A stretch of DNA of 64,000 nt from JALZKA01 sp963754045 (GTDB taxonomy: Bacteria; Actinomycetota; Thermoleophilia; Solirubrobacterales; 70-9), in NCBI GenBank assembly GCA_963754045.1, contig CAVWEN010000002.1:992001-1056000 (forward strand), read 5' to 3'. Shown piece by piece: positions 50,006 to 58,210 of the stretch; the stretch's first letter is position 1, and every line of letters begins with the position of its first letter. The position numbers and the translations under genes were made by a program. A model generated the notes under the pieces. The model saw only the letters and a list, made by a program, of their open reading frames with translations, had not been told where the DNA came from and searched no databases.

Positions 50006-51256
50006 CTAGAGCCCAAAGACCGCGCGCGCGTCCGTGATGCCCAGGACCAGGCGATCGATCTCCTCGTGCGTCGTGTAAACGCCGAAGGAGGCGCGGGCGG
50101 TCGCTGCGACGCCGAGCCTGTCCATCAGCGGCTGCGCGCAGTGGTGGCCCGCGCGCACGGCGACGCCGTGGCGGTCGAGGATCTCGGCGACGTCGTGGCC
50201 GTGGACGCCTTCGAGTTCGAACGACACCGGACCCACGCGGTCGGGCGAGTGGGGCGGGCCGAAGACGGTCAGACCCGGAACCTCGGCAAGACGCTCGAGG
50301 GCGTAGGCGGTGACGTCGCGCTCGTGCGCTGTCACGGCGTCCATGCCCAGGGCGTCGAGCCAGCGCAGCGCCGCCGCCATCCCGATCGCCTGGGTGATTG
50401 CGGGCGTTCCCGCCTCGAAGCGGGCGGGCGGGTCGGCCCATGTGGTGCCGTCGGTTGTGACCTTGCGGATCATCGAGCCGCCGCCGAGAAACGGGGGCAT
50501 CCCGCGCAGCAGGTCGAGCCGTCCCCAGAGCGCCCCGATGCCGGTCGGGCCGTAGAGCTTGTGGCCGGTGATGGCGTAGAAGTCCACCCCCAGCTCGGCC
50601 ATGTCCAGTGCCAGCTTCGGTGCTGCTTGGGCTCCGTCGGCGACAACGAGGGCCCCGGCGCCATGCGCCATGCGGCTGATCTCAGACAACGGGTTCAGCG
50701 TTCCGAGGACATTCGAGATGTGGGCCACGGCGACGAGCTTCGGCCCGCGCTCGAGCAGCTCGGCCAAGGCATCCATGCGCAAGGCGCCGTCGGCGTCGAT
50801 CGGCACCCAGTCGATCTCGGCTCCGACGCGCTCCGCGAGCTGCTGCCAGGGCACGATGTTCGAGTGGTGCTCCATCTCGGTGAGCACGATCCGGTCGCCG
50901 GCGCCGACGTTGGCGTCGCCCCAGGCGCGGGCGACCAGGTTGATCGCCTCGGTCGCATTGCGGACGAAGACGACCTCGCGCAGGTCGGCTGCGCCGATGT
51001 GGTCGGCAACTGTTGCCCGCGCGCCCTCGAATGCAGCTGTTGCCTCAGCCGAAAGTGTGTGCGAGCCGCGGTGGACGTTGGAGTGGTGGCGCCGCTCGTA
51101 GCGATCGACCGCCTGGATCGAGGCGAGCACCCGCTGGGCGCTCGCGCCCGAGTCGAGATACGCGACCGGCTTGCCGTTGACCTCGCGCGCCAGCGCCGGG
51201 AAGGCCGCTCGGACCTTCTCCAGCGGGAAGCTGGCTTGCTCGGCACTAACGGTCAC
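50006..51256 (-). CDS. sufS: Cysteine desulfurase SufS
   Basis: 416 residues, a PLP enzyme of the class II desulfurase group. The PLP lysine is in TGHKLYGPTG, the phosphate-contact region is NATEAINLV and TEMEHHSNIVPW, and the catalytic Cys is in RAGHHCAQPLM. It removes sulfur from Cys and hands it to SufU. Its start overlaps sufC by 4 nt. Confidence 0.96.
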   Translation of the reverse strand: MTVSAEQASFPLEKVRAAFPALAREVNGKPVAYLDSGASAQRVLASIQAVDRYERRHHSNVHRGSHTLSAEATAAFEGARATVADHIGAADLREVVFVRNATEAINLVARAWGDANVGAGDRIVLTEMEHHSNIVPWQQLAERVGAEIDWVPIDADGALRMDALAELLERGPKLVAVAHISNVLGTLNPLSEISRMAHGAGALVVADGAQAAPKLALDMAELGVDFYAITGHKLYGPTGIGALWGRLDLLRGMPPFLGGGSMIRKVTTDGTTWADPPARFEAGTPAITQAIGMAAALRWLDALGMDAVTAHERDVTAYALERLAEVPGLTVFGPPHSPDRVGPVSFELEGVHGHDVAEILDRHGVAVRAGHHCAQPLMDRLGVAATARASFGVYTTHEEIDRLVLGITDARAVFGL

Positions 51257-52017
51257 GCGGTCGCAGCCACCTCGTCGGCGATCCAGCCGTAGCCCTTCGC
51301 CTCGAGCTCGCCAACCAGTTCGGGCCCGCCCTCCTTGACGATGCGGCCTTCGAACATCACGTGAACCTTGTCCGGCTTGATCATGTGGAGGATGCGCTGG
51401 TAGTGGGTGATGATCAGGGCGCCCATCTCAGGGCCCGCGAAGCGGTTGACGCCCTCGGCGACGACCTGGAGCGCGTCGATGTCCAGGCCAGAGTCGGTTT
51501 CGTCGAGGATCGCCATCTGAGGTTGGAGCATCGCGAGCTGTAGTACCTCCATTCGCTTCTTCTCGCCGCCCGAGAAGCCGTCGTTCAGGTATCGGGAGGA
51601 AAACTCGCGCGGGATGTTCACCAGCTCCATCGCCGCCTCTGTGTCCTTGCGGAAGTCCTTGAGCTTGATCTCCGGCTCGCCTCGCGCCTCGCGGTGGGCG
51701 TTGACCGTCATCCGCAGGTACTTGGCAACGGTGACGCCCGGGATCGCAACCGGATACTGGAACGCCATGAACAGGCCCATCCGCGAACGCTCCTCGGGGT
51801 CGGCCTCGGTGACCTCCTCACCCTTGAAGTGGATCGATCCCTCGGTGACCTCCAGGTCTGGATGGCCCATCACGACGTTGGCGAGCGTCGACTTGCCCGA
51901 GCCGTTCGGGCCCATTAGCGCATGGATCTCGCCCTTCGAGACCTCGAGATCGAGGCCCTTGAGGATCTGTTTGCCCTCGGCAGAGACGTGCAGGTTGCGG
52001 ATCTCGAGGTCAGCCAT
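51253..52017 (-). CDS. sufC: Fe-S assembly ATPase SufC
   Basis: 254 residues. ABC ATPase motifs: Walker A GPNGSGKST, signature FSGGEKKRMEVLQ (the SufC variant) and Walker B MAILDETDSGLD. It powers SufBCD. It follows the Rrf2-type regulator by 24 nt with GAAGGGA before the ATG, so rrf2-sufC-sufS form one unit. Confidence 0.97.
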   Translation of the reverse strand: MADLEIRNLHVSAEGKQILKGLDLEVSKGEIHALMGPNGSGKSTLANVVMGHPDLEVTEGSIHFKGEEVTEADPEERSRMGLFMAFQYPVAIPGVTVAKYLRMTVNAHREARGEPEIKLKDFRKDTEAAMELVNIPREFSSRYLNDGFSGGEKKRMEVLQLAMLQPQMAILDETDSGLDIDALQVVAEGVNRFAGPEMGALIITHYQRILHMIKPDKVHVMFEGRIVKEGGPELVGELEAKGYGWIADEVAATA

Positions 52018-52041
52018 TGGGTCCCTTCAGTCGGTGGTCGG

Positions 52042-52521
52042 TCAGGCGGGGGCGAGTGGCCGGTCGCCACTCGCGGATGCGAACTCGACCAGCTCGGCCA
52101 AGGTTGTGCCGGCGAGCGCCTTGTTGACGCCGCCCTGCACCCGGGTCCAGAGCAGTTTCGTCGCGCAGGCGCTGTCGCCGTCAGACTCGTGCGAGCAGAG
52201 GACGCGCCCCTCGCTGTCAGGGTGAAAGCATTCCATCGGCGCGATCGGGCCCTCGAGCGCTTGTACTACGTCAAGCATCGCGATCTCGCCGGCTGGCTTC
52301 GCGAGCTTGTAGCCACCGTGCGCGCCGCGGACGGAGGTGACTATTCCCGCCTCGCGCAGCTTCGCGACGAGGTGCTCCATGTAGGAGAGGGGGAGCGCCT
52401 CGGCCTCCGCGACAGCGGTCAGCGATACCGGCGTGGTGGCGTCCGGCCCGGCGCCGTCCGCGTGGCGCCCGAGCTCGACCATCAGGCGCACGCCGTACTC
52501 CGCTTTGGTCGAGAACAGCAT
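52042..52521 (-). CDS. Rrf2/IscR-family Fe-S regulator of suf genes
   Basis: 159 residues. The winged HTH (STKAEYGVRLMVELG; PLSYMEHLVAKLREAGIVTSVRGAHGGYKLAKP) is diagnostic of Rrf2. Three Cys in the C-terminal half (MECF, LCSH, SACATK) match cluster ligands of IscR/RirA-type sensors. Being first in rrf2-sufC-sufS, it probably represses suf when clusters are sufficient. Confidence 0.9.
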   Translation of the reverse strand: MLFSTKAEYGVRLMVELGRHADGAGPDATTPVSLTAVAEAEALPLSYMEHLVAKLREAGIVTSVRGAHGGYKLAKPAGEIAMLDVVQALEGPIAPMECFHPDSEGRVLCSHESDGDSACATKLLWTRVQGGVNKALAGTTLAELVEFASASGDRPLAPA

Positions 52522-52565
52522 CTAGATCTTGTGAGCGACGAAGTCGCGAATTGAGCTGGGCCCCA

Positions 52566-52578
52566 ATGGCAATGCCAT
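52566..52578. promoter_or_regulatory. Candidate operator upstream of rrf2-sufC-sufS
   Basis: ATGGCA-A-TGCCAT, a 13-bp perfect palindrome 45 bp before the Rrf2-type ATG. A -10-like TAGGGT (52585-52590, minus strand) lies just upstream, so the predicted start of transcription falls inside the palindrome. Confidence 0.45.
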
Positions 52579-52659
52579 ATCTAAACCCTAGCGAACGGGT
52601 CGGTTTTGAAGCCTCATGTCAACCGAAGCGAGGATCTGGACTTGCCGAACGCCTGTCGG

Positions 52660-53964
52660 CTACGGAATAAATCCGCGCTGCTTGGCGTGTCCTACCGCGG
52701 CCGCGATGAAGCCGTCAAGGCCGTCGAGAGGATCGGCATTTTGGATCGCGCGCGGTGTCCAGAAGGTGGCGACGCCGTCGCGGATCGCTATGCGCATCTG
52801 GGAATCGGCCCCGTATTCGTAGGGCTCGTTCGTCGTTGCTCCGTCGGCGACCGGCAGCATCAGCGCGGTCACGCCCGAGTTGACGATCCCCGATCCGGTG
52901 AGCGCGGCCTGGACCGCCATCTGCGCAGCGCCCGTGGCGACGCTACCGCTGTCGTGTGCGCGGTCGGTCAATAGCACGAGCCGACCGTCGGTCTCGGTTC
53001 CCGGCACCGTCCCGCCGAAGACGAAGATTGCCTGACCGGGTGCAGGAAGCGATGGAAAGGCACGATGGAACTCGAGCGCGTCCTCCACCGTGTCCATGCC
53101 GGTGGATTGCCAGCAGCGCTGCCAGGACTGAAGCCATAACTGCGACGGCGCCGACTCAAGTCCTTGGGATCCGTTCATCTGAACCGGGTTCGCAGGCTGT
53201 GCGGCACGGCCCTCCTCCTCGTTGATCCACAGCGGCTTGAGCAGGTGCTCGGTGAACGGCTTGGGCGGGTGCAGCTTCGCGCTCGCCTGCTCGAGCGCAT
53301 CAGCGATCCCGCAGAGCGACTGGCAGGCCGCGTCCAAGGCGGCGTCCTCGAGGTAGCCCTTCGTCGCGAGCCACAGGACGCCGAAGGTGAACGCCACGTC
53401 CGGGGTGGCGAACGGCCCGGCACTCTCGGACGCGGCGAGCCACGGCGCGGCGGCGTGCAGCACTGCGTCGATCGCCGGGCGGTCGGCGTTCGCTCCGAAG
53501 TAGAGGCTCCGGTTCTGGATCCCGTAGCGATCGGGCGGCACCTGTGCCCAGCCGAGGCCCACCTGTTGAAGATCGTGGTCCTCGAAGGGGTACTTGCGTA
53601 GGGACATACGCTGGATCGAGCCCACTCCGGCGGGCACCGGGACGCCGATCTTGGTCATGCCGTGGTGCGCACGACGGCTTTGGAAGCCGTGGCGGTCGTC
53701 CTCGAGCTCGTAGGCGTGGAGCGCGACTCCGTAGCGACCGCCTGGCAGCACGCCCTCGACGCAGTTGAAGATCTGGTCGACCCGGTCCCCGGGCGAGCCG
53801 ACGACGACCCACATGCCAGGAGGGCCCTGCGACCCGTGATGGGTGAGCCCTCGCTGCTCCGCGTAGGTGCGCAGCTCACAACTCGGCTTGCGGGCAATGT
53901 CGAGGAGCGCCGCCCCCGGGATCGCCAGCTTCGCCGCCTTCTTTGCGCCGTCCAAGAACCCCAT
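52660..53964 (-). CDS. Unknown protein, paralog 1 of tandem pair
   Basis: 434 residues, unrecognised. No membrane span or signal peptide is evident. The first 20 residues are a basic amphipathic stretch (MGFLDGAKKAAKLAIPGA). Shared with paralog 2: VEGVLPGGRYG, YGIxxRxLxFGANAxRP, LDAACQS, FHRAFPxLPAPG, EYGxDxQxxIRxGVATFW, KQRGxI. The common C-terminal motif suggests a conserved fold. It has a GAGGGGAGA ribosome-binding site and a -10-like TAGCAT (54020-54025). The paralogs read in the same direction with a 100-nt gap. Confidence 0.7.
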   Translation of the reverse strand: MGFLDGAKKAAKLAIPGAALLDIARKPSCELRTYAEQRGLTHHGSQGPPGMWVVVGSPGDRVDQIFNCVEGVLPGGRYGVALHAYELEDDRHGFQSRRAHHGMTKIGVPVPAGVGSIQRMSLRKYPFEDHDLQQVGLGWAQVPPDRYGIQNRSLYFGANADRPAIDAVLHAAAPWLAASESAGPFATPDVAFTFGVLWLATKGYLEDAALDAACQSLCGIADALEQASAKLHPPKPFTEHLLKPLWINEEEGRAAQPANPVQMNGSQGLESAPSQLWLQSWQRCWQSTGMDTVEDALEFHRAFPSLPAPGQAIFVFGGTVPGTETDGRLVLLTDRAHDSGSVATGAAQMAVQAALTGSGIVNSGVTALMLPVADGATTNEPYEYGADSQMRIAIRDGVATFWTPRAIQNADPLDGLDGFIAAAVGHAKQRGFIP

Positions 53965-54064
53965 TTGCGTCAGTCTCCCCTCGCGACGGCGCGCCCCGCG
54001 CCCCCTTGATCAGGCGAGGATGCTACATCCGGTGCGGGTAGGCGCGTGTGAGCGTTGACCGTGG

Positions 54065-55336
54065 CTAGTCAATCCAGCCGCGCTGTTTCGAGTGCTGGAC
54101 GGAGGCCTCGACGAAGTCAGGCAGGCCGCCGGTGATGACGTCGCCGCCGCGCGAGCGCCAGAACGTGGCCACTCCGTTACGGATCGCAACCTGGAGGTCA
54201 GTGCCGTACTCGAACGGCTCCTGTGCATCCGCATCCGCTTTGACTTCGATCATCAGCGCGTTCACTCCGGAGTTGCGCGCGTACAGGCTCGCCCCATCCA
54301 TCGCCTTGACCCCGCCTCGGCCGAAGCTGAAGGCCGGCGGCGCGGCCTGGTGCGACGTGTCGTGCGCAATGTCGGTCAGGATCGCCAGTCGTGCACGGGA
54401 CTGGGTGCCAGGTGCCGTCCCGTGCAGGACCGCCGTGGCGGTGTGACCCGGCGCCGGCAGCCACGGAAACGCCCGATGGAACAGCAGGCCGTCCTCGATC
54501 TTGTCCAGCGTCGGCATCAGCTTGAACGCCTGCATCAAAACCTCTGTCCAGAACTGCGACCCCGGGCCATCCAGGCCCTGCGAGCCCGGGATCAAAACCT
54601 CGTTCGCGGGCGCGGGCGCCTTACCCTCGTCGCCCGAGGCCCAGAAGGGTCCGTCGAGCACGTCGCTGAACGGGCGCGGCGGATGCGCGGCGACGCTCGA
54701 ATCGTGCAATGCCGTCGCCACGGCGCACGCGCTCTGGCACGCCGCGTCGAGCGCCGCACCGTTGAGGTATCCGTTGGTCGACAGTGCGAGCACGCCGTAG
54801 TCGAACCGGAAATCGCATTCATACCTCGCCTTCGGGCGTTCGGCCGTGGCGAGCCACGCCGCAGCGGCCTTGAGCACTGCATCGATCACAGGACGTTCGG
54901 CGTTGGCGCCAAAGAGAAGCTCACGCCGCTCGATCCCGTAGGGCTCGGGCGGCACGAGCGCCCAGCCCTGCTGGGTGCTGGCCAGACCGTCGCGCGTGAT
55001 CCGCATGCGCTGAACCGAGCCCGAGCCAGCGGCGACCGGGATCAGGACACGGGTGAGGCCTACGCGGCTGGACGAGTGGTCGTCACCGGTATAGGTCTCC
55101 TCGAAGTGATCGTGGAAGGCAAGCCCGTAGCGCCCCCCCGGCAGCACTCCCTCGACCATGTTGTAGAGGGTGTCGGCGTCGATGAAGTCGGCATAGCCCT
55201 TTGGAGCCATCCGGCCATGCGGGGTCAGCCCATGTTGCTCCGCGTAGGCCCTCAGGTCCTCCTTCGGCGCGAACACCGGCAACACATATTCGGCCGCCGC
55301 CTTCGCCGCGCCGCCAAACCTGTCCATGAGTCCCAT
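54065..55336 (-). CDS. Unknown protein, paralog 2 of tandem pair
   Basis: 423 residues, clearly homologous to paralog 1 across its length (the motifs listed there). It starts with an amphipathic basic helix (MGLMDRFGGAAKAAAEYVLP) and has no signal. The conserved Gly-rich, His-containing PGGRYGLAFHDHFE and FGANAERPVIDAVL are candidate functional patches, but no catalytic motif is evident. GGGGGAACTC precedes the ATG and TAGATT (55369-55374) is a possible -10. Function unknown. Confidence 0.7.
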   Translation of the reverse strand: MGLMDRFGGAAKAAAEYVLPVFAPKEDLRAYAEQHGLTPHGRMAPKGYADFIDADTLYNMVEGVLPGGRYGLAFHDHFEETYTGDDHSSSRVGLTRVLIPVAAGSGSVQRMRITRDGLASTQQGWALVPPEPYGIERRELLFGANAERPVIDAVLKAAAAWLATAERPKARYECDFRFDYGVLALSTNGYLNGAALDAACQSACAVATALHDSSVAAHPPRPFSDVLDGPFWASGDEGKAPAPANEVLIPGSQGLDGPGSQFWTEVLMQAFKLMPTLDKIEDGLLFHRAFPWLPAPGHTATAVLHGTAPGTQSRARLAILTDIAHDTSHQAAPPAFSFGRGGVKAMDGASLYARNSGVNALMIEVKADADAQEPFEYGTDLQVAIRNGVATFWRSRGGDVITGGLPDFVEASVQHSKQRGWID

Positions 55337-55394
55337 GAGTTCCCCCGTTCTTCGGTGACTTTGCGGCCAATCTACTGTGAGGGGCGGCGGGGAT

Positions 55395-56096
55395 CTACGG
55401 GTCGATCAGCCCGCGGCGGATCGCGTAGCGCACGAGCTCGACACGGTCGCGCATGCCGAGCTTTCGCATCGCGTTCGAGCGATGGTTTTCGACCGTCTTC
55501 TCAGAGAGGTGGAGGATCTCGGCGATCTCCTTGTTCGTGTGAGCCTCGGCCACCAGCTTCACTACCTCCTGCTCGCGCGGGGTCAGCTCGTCCGTGCGCG
55601 GCGCGCCGTCGCCCAGTACGTCCTTGATCAGCGCCCGCTGGGCCGCGGGGGTGAGGAACGGCTCGCCCTTCTGGACCGCGCGGACGGCCGCGAGCAGGTC
55701 TGAGTCGGCCTGTGCCTTCAACACGTAGCCCGACGCGCCCGCCTTCAGGGCTTCGAACAGATAGCGCTCGTCGTCGTACATCGACAGGATGAGGACGGCG
55801 ACGTCGGGCTGCTGCTCTTTGATCTCCCGGGTCGCCTGCAGGCCGGTCAGCTTCGGCATCTTCACGTCGAGGATCGCGAGGTCGGGCTTTTCGCGGATCA
55901 CCAGGTCGCGCGCCTCGGCGCCGTCAGAGGCCTCGCCGACCACCTCGAGGTCGGACTGCTGTTCGAGCAGCATTCGCACGCCGGAGCGCACGATGCCGTG
56001 GTCGTCGGCGATCACTATGCGCAAGTGATCAACGTCCGGTTCCTGCTCGCTGGCCGGGCCGGCCAAGGGGTGCGGTCTGGCTGTCAACTCCATCAT
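55395..56096 (-). CDS. NarL/FixJ-type two-component response regulator
   Basis: 233 residues. Receiver domain about 25-140: acidic pair ADDHG, phospho-acceptor Asp in LAILDVKMP, Thr/Ser and Lys in LILSMYDDE and YVLKA. The LuxR-type HTH is about 165-230 (LTPREQEVVKLVAEAHTNKEIAEI). The start overlaps the kinase gene by 68 nt; ATG at 56096 or 56093 is favoured by the GAGG just upstream. Targets unknown. Confidence 0.9.
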   Translation of the reverse strand: MMELTARPHPLAGPASEQEPDVDHLRIVIADDHGIVRSGVRMLLEQQSDLEVVGEASDGAEARDLVIREKPDLAILDVKMPKLTGLQATREIKEQQPDVAVLILSMYDDERYLFEALKAGASGYVLKAQADSDLLAAVRAVQKGEPFLTPAAQRALIKDVLGDGAPRTDELTPREQEVVKLVAEAHTNKEIAEILHLSEKTVENHRSNAMRKLGMRDRVELVRYAIRRGLIDP

Positions 56097-57072
56097 CTAC
56101 CTCTATCGGCACGACGAGCCGAACCCTTGTGCCGACTTGTGGCCGGGACTCGATTCGCAGGTCGCCACCCACGAGAAGGGCCCGTTCGCGCATGCCGCCG
56201 AGACCCAAGCCTCTACCCGCCTGATCGAAGGTAAATCCGCGTCCGTCGTCGCTCACGCTCAGCTCAACTGCGATCGGACTTCGGCTCAGCCGCACGAGCA
56301 CGGTCGAAGCGCGCGCGTGCTGGGTTGCGTTTGAAAGCGCCTCCTGGGCGACCCTGTAGACGACGAGCTGAACGTCGGCGGGCAGGTCCGTGAAGACGCC
56401 ATCGGCCTCGAACGAGGCCTTTATCTGGCCACGGCGCGTCAGCTCCTCCACATTGCCGGCGAGCGCCGCCTTCAGCCCGAGATCGTCGAGCGCGGTGGGC
56501 CGTAGCTGGCGCGCGAGGGTGAGCAGTTCCTGCATCGCCTGGTTTGCGAGGGCCTTGGTCTCGTCGATCTCACGGGCCAGCTCGTACGGCGCGTTTTTGC
56601 GCACCGTCTCGAGACGGAGCAGCAGGCCCGTCAGTGATTGGTTCACCTCGTCGTGGAGGTCGCGGGCCACACGGGAGCGCTCCTGCTCCTGGGCGGTGAG
56701 AGCTGCGCTCGAGGCTCGACGGCGCTCGGATTCGAGGCGTTCAAGCATGCGGCGGAACGTCGAGTGGAGGCGCTCTACCTCCTCGGGCCCGCCGAAGTCG
56801 CCCGGCTGGGACAGGTTTGCCCCGGGCCGTGAGAGGTCGGCGCGCTCCATCTCCTCGACCAGCCGCTCGAGCGGGCGAAAGCGCCTCTGCAGCAGGAAGA
56901 CGTTGACGAGGACGGTCAGGGCGACCGCCAAGCCCAGGACGAAGCCCGCCTCCGGCGTGGCTCCGAAATCGACGTCGGGGTTGGTCGCGACTACGGCGGC
57001 GACCACGGCGGCGACGATCAGCAGCAGGTTCACCGCGAGCACCTGGCTCATCAGGTTGTTCGAGCGCCTCAT
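56029..57072 (-). CDS. NarX/LiaS-type sensor histidine kinase
   Basis: 347 residues: two N-terminal membrane spans (about 10-30 and 42-64) with little between them, a HAMP-like linker, the HisKA_3 phosphorylation motif RVARDLHDEVNQSL with the phospho-His, and an HATPase domain (VAQEALSNATQHARA; DDGRGF; GLGGMRERA). The short sensory part suggests a membrane or intracellular signal. It pairs with the adjacent regulator. Confidence 0.88.
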   Translation of the reverse strand: MRRSNNLMSQVLAVNLLLIVAAVVAAVVATNPDVDFGATPEAGFVLGLAVALTVLVNVFLLQRRFRPLERLVEEMERADLSRPGANLSQPGDFGGPEEVERLHSTFRRMLERLESERRRASSAALTAQEQERSRVARDLHDEVNQSLTGLLLRLETVRKNAPYELAREIDETKALANQAMQELLTLARQLRPTALDDLGLKAALAGNVEELTRRGQIKASFEADGVFTDLPADVQLVVYRVAQEALSNATQHARASTVLVRLSRSPIAVELSVSDDGRGFTFDQAGRGLGLGGMRERALLVGGDLRIESRPQVGTRVRLVVPIEVDDGVDSQTAPLGRPGQRAGTGR

Positions 57073-57214
57073 TCCGCATCCATTATCGCGGTGCGTCCAT
57101 CAGCGGTCCGCAGGTCCAGACCCCAGTGCTTATAGGTACTGGCACCCATGATCCCGCGCAGTGGGCCTGCGAGAATGTACGTAGGCATCGAGACACCCAG
57201 AAGAAGGAAAGAAC

Positions 57215-58075
57215 ATGACCACCACTCGCAGCTCCAACCTCTCAGCCGCCCTGCGCACCACGCTGCTGATGGCGACCCTCACCGGCCTGCTGGTCGGGAT
57301 CGGCGCAATCATTGGCGGCTCGCAGATGGCGCTGACGTTCCTGTTCCTCGCGGCCATCTTCAACATGGGCGCCTGGTTCTTCAGCGACAAGCTGGCGCTG
57401 CGCATGAGTGGCGCGCAGCCGGTCACCGAGGAGCAGGCCCCAGGCCTCTACCAGATGGTCCGTGAGCTCTGCACCCGGGCGGACCTGCCGATGCCCTCGC
57501 TCTACGTGATCCCGCAAGAGCAGCCCAACGCCTTCGCGACGGGCCGCAACCCGAAGAACTCCGCGGTCGCCGTCACCGCCGGGATTATGAAGCGCCTCTC
57601 GGAGGACGAGCTGCGCGGCGTGGTCGCCCACGAGCTGGCCCACATCCGCAACCGCGACGTTCTGATCCAGTCGATCGCCGCGACCATCGGGGGCGCGATC
57701 ACCTACCTCGCCTACATGCTGATGTGGTTCGGCGGCGAGGACGAGAGCCCGCTCGCCTTCATCGGCGCTTTCGCGATGGTGCTGCTCGCCCCGCTCGCGG
57801 CCGGCCTGATCCAGATGGCCGTCTCGCGCCAGCGCGAGTACTCAGCCGACGCTACGGGCGCCGCGATCTGCGGCAACCCCGAGTCGCTTGCCAGTGCGCT
57901 GCTGCGCCTGGAGGAGAGCGCCAAGGAGATCCCCATGGAGGTCAACCAGGCGACCGAGGCGATGTACATCGTCAAGCCATTCTCTGGTGGCGGCATGGCC
58001 AAGCTGTTCAGCACGCACCCTCCGATCGAGGAGCGCGTACGGCGCCTGCGCCAGATGCGCCCGTCGCTGGTCTAG
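57215..58075 (+). CDS. htpX: Membrane zinc metalloprotease HtpX (M48B)
   Basis: 286 residues. Two N-terminal spans, the Zn motif HExxH in GVVAHELAHIRNRD, two further spans and the third-ligand Glu region SRQREYSADATGA. It clears misfolded membrane proteins. AAGGAAAG precedes the ATG by 5 nt, a good ribosome-binding site. Confidence 0.95.
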   Translation: MTTTRSSNLSAALRTTLLMATLTGLLVGIGAIIGGSQMALTFLFLAAIFNMGAWFFSDKLALRMSGAQPVTEEQAPGLYQMVRELCTRADLPMPSLYVIPQEQPNAFATGRNPKNSAVAVTAGIMKRLSEDELRGVVAHELAHIRNRDVLIQSIAATIGGAITYLAYMLMWFGGEDESPLAFIGAFAMVLLAPLAAGLIQMAVSRQREYSADATGAAICGNPESLASALLRLEESAKEIPMEVNQATEAMYIVKPFSGGGMAKLFSTHPPIEERVRRLRQMRPSLV

Positions 58076-58101
58076 CGGCGGAGTCGCGTGCCCTGCCGCG
58101 C

Positions 58102-58107
58102 TACACT
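58102..58107 (+). promoter_or_regulatory. -10 element of moeZ-type gene
   Basis: TACACT; a start of transcription about 7 nt downstream would give a 5' leader of about 97 nt. Confidence 0.4.
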
Positions 58108-58113
58108 TTCTGA

Positions 58114-58210
58114 AGTAAGGTGTAAATCCGGATAGGGATTAGGTGGATTATCTGATGAGCGACGCAAGGCGCGAAAGCAGATCTGCCTTCCTGGTAAGGG
58201 GCTGATTAGC
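58114..58210 (+). ncRNA. Candidate structured 5' leader of moeZ-type gene
   Basis: The leader can form a helix AATCC (58125-58129)/GGATT (58145-58149), an adjacent ATCTG (58150-58154)/CAGAT (58178-58182) helix, and a small hairpin CCTT (58186-58189)/AAGG (58196-58199) that covers the ribosome-binding site AAGGGG. I do not recognise a known riboswitch class. Confidence 0.3.

Noticed and set aside
58150..58182. Hammerhead-ribozyme-like core (CTGATGA ... GAAA) in the moeZ leader
   Set aside because: The core bases and a stem II could be drawn, but stem III would need an unpaired C in place of the conserved pair and I found no complementary stem I, so the match is probably chance.
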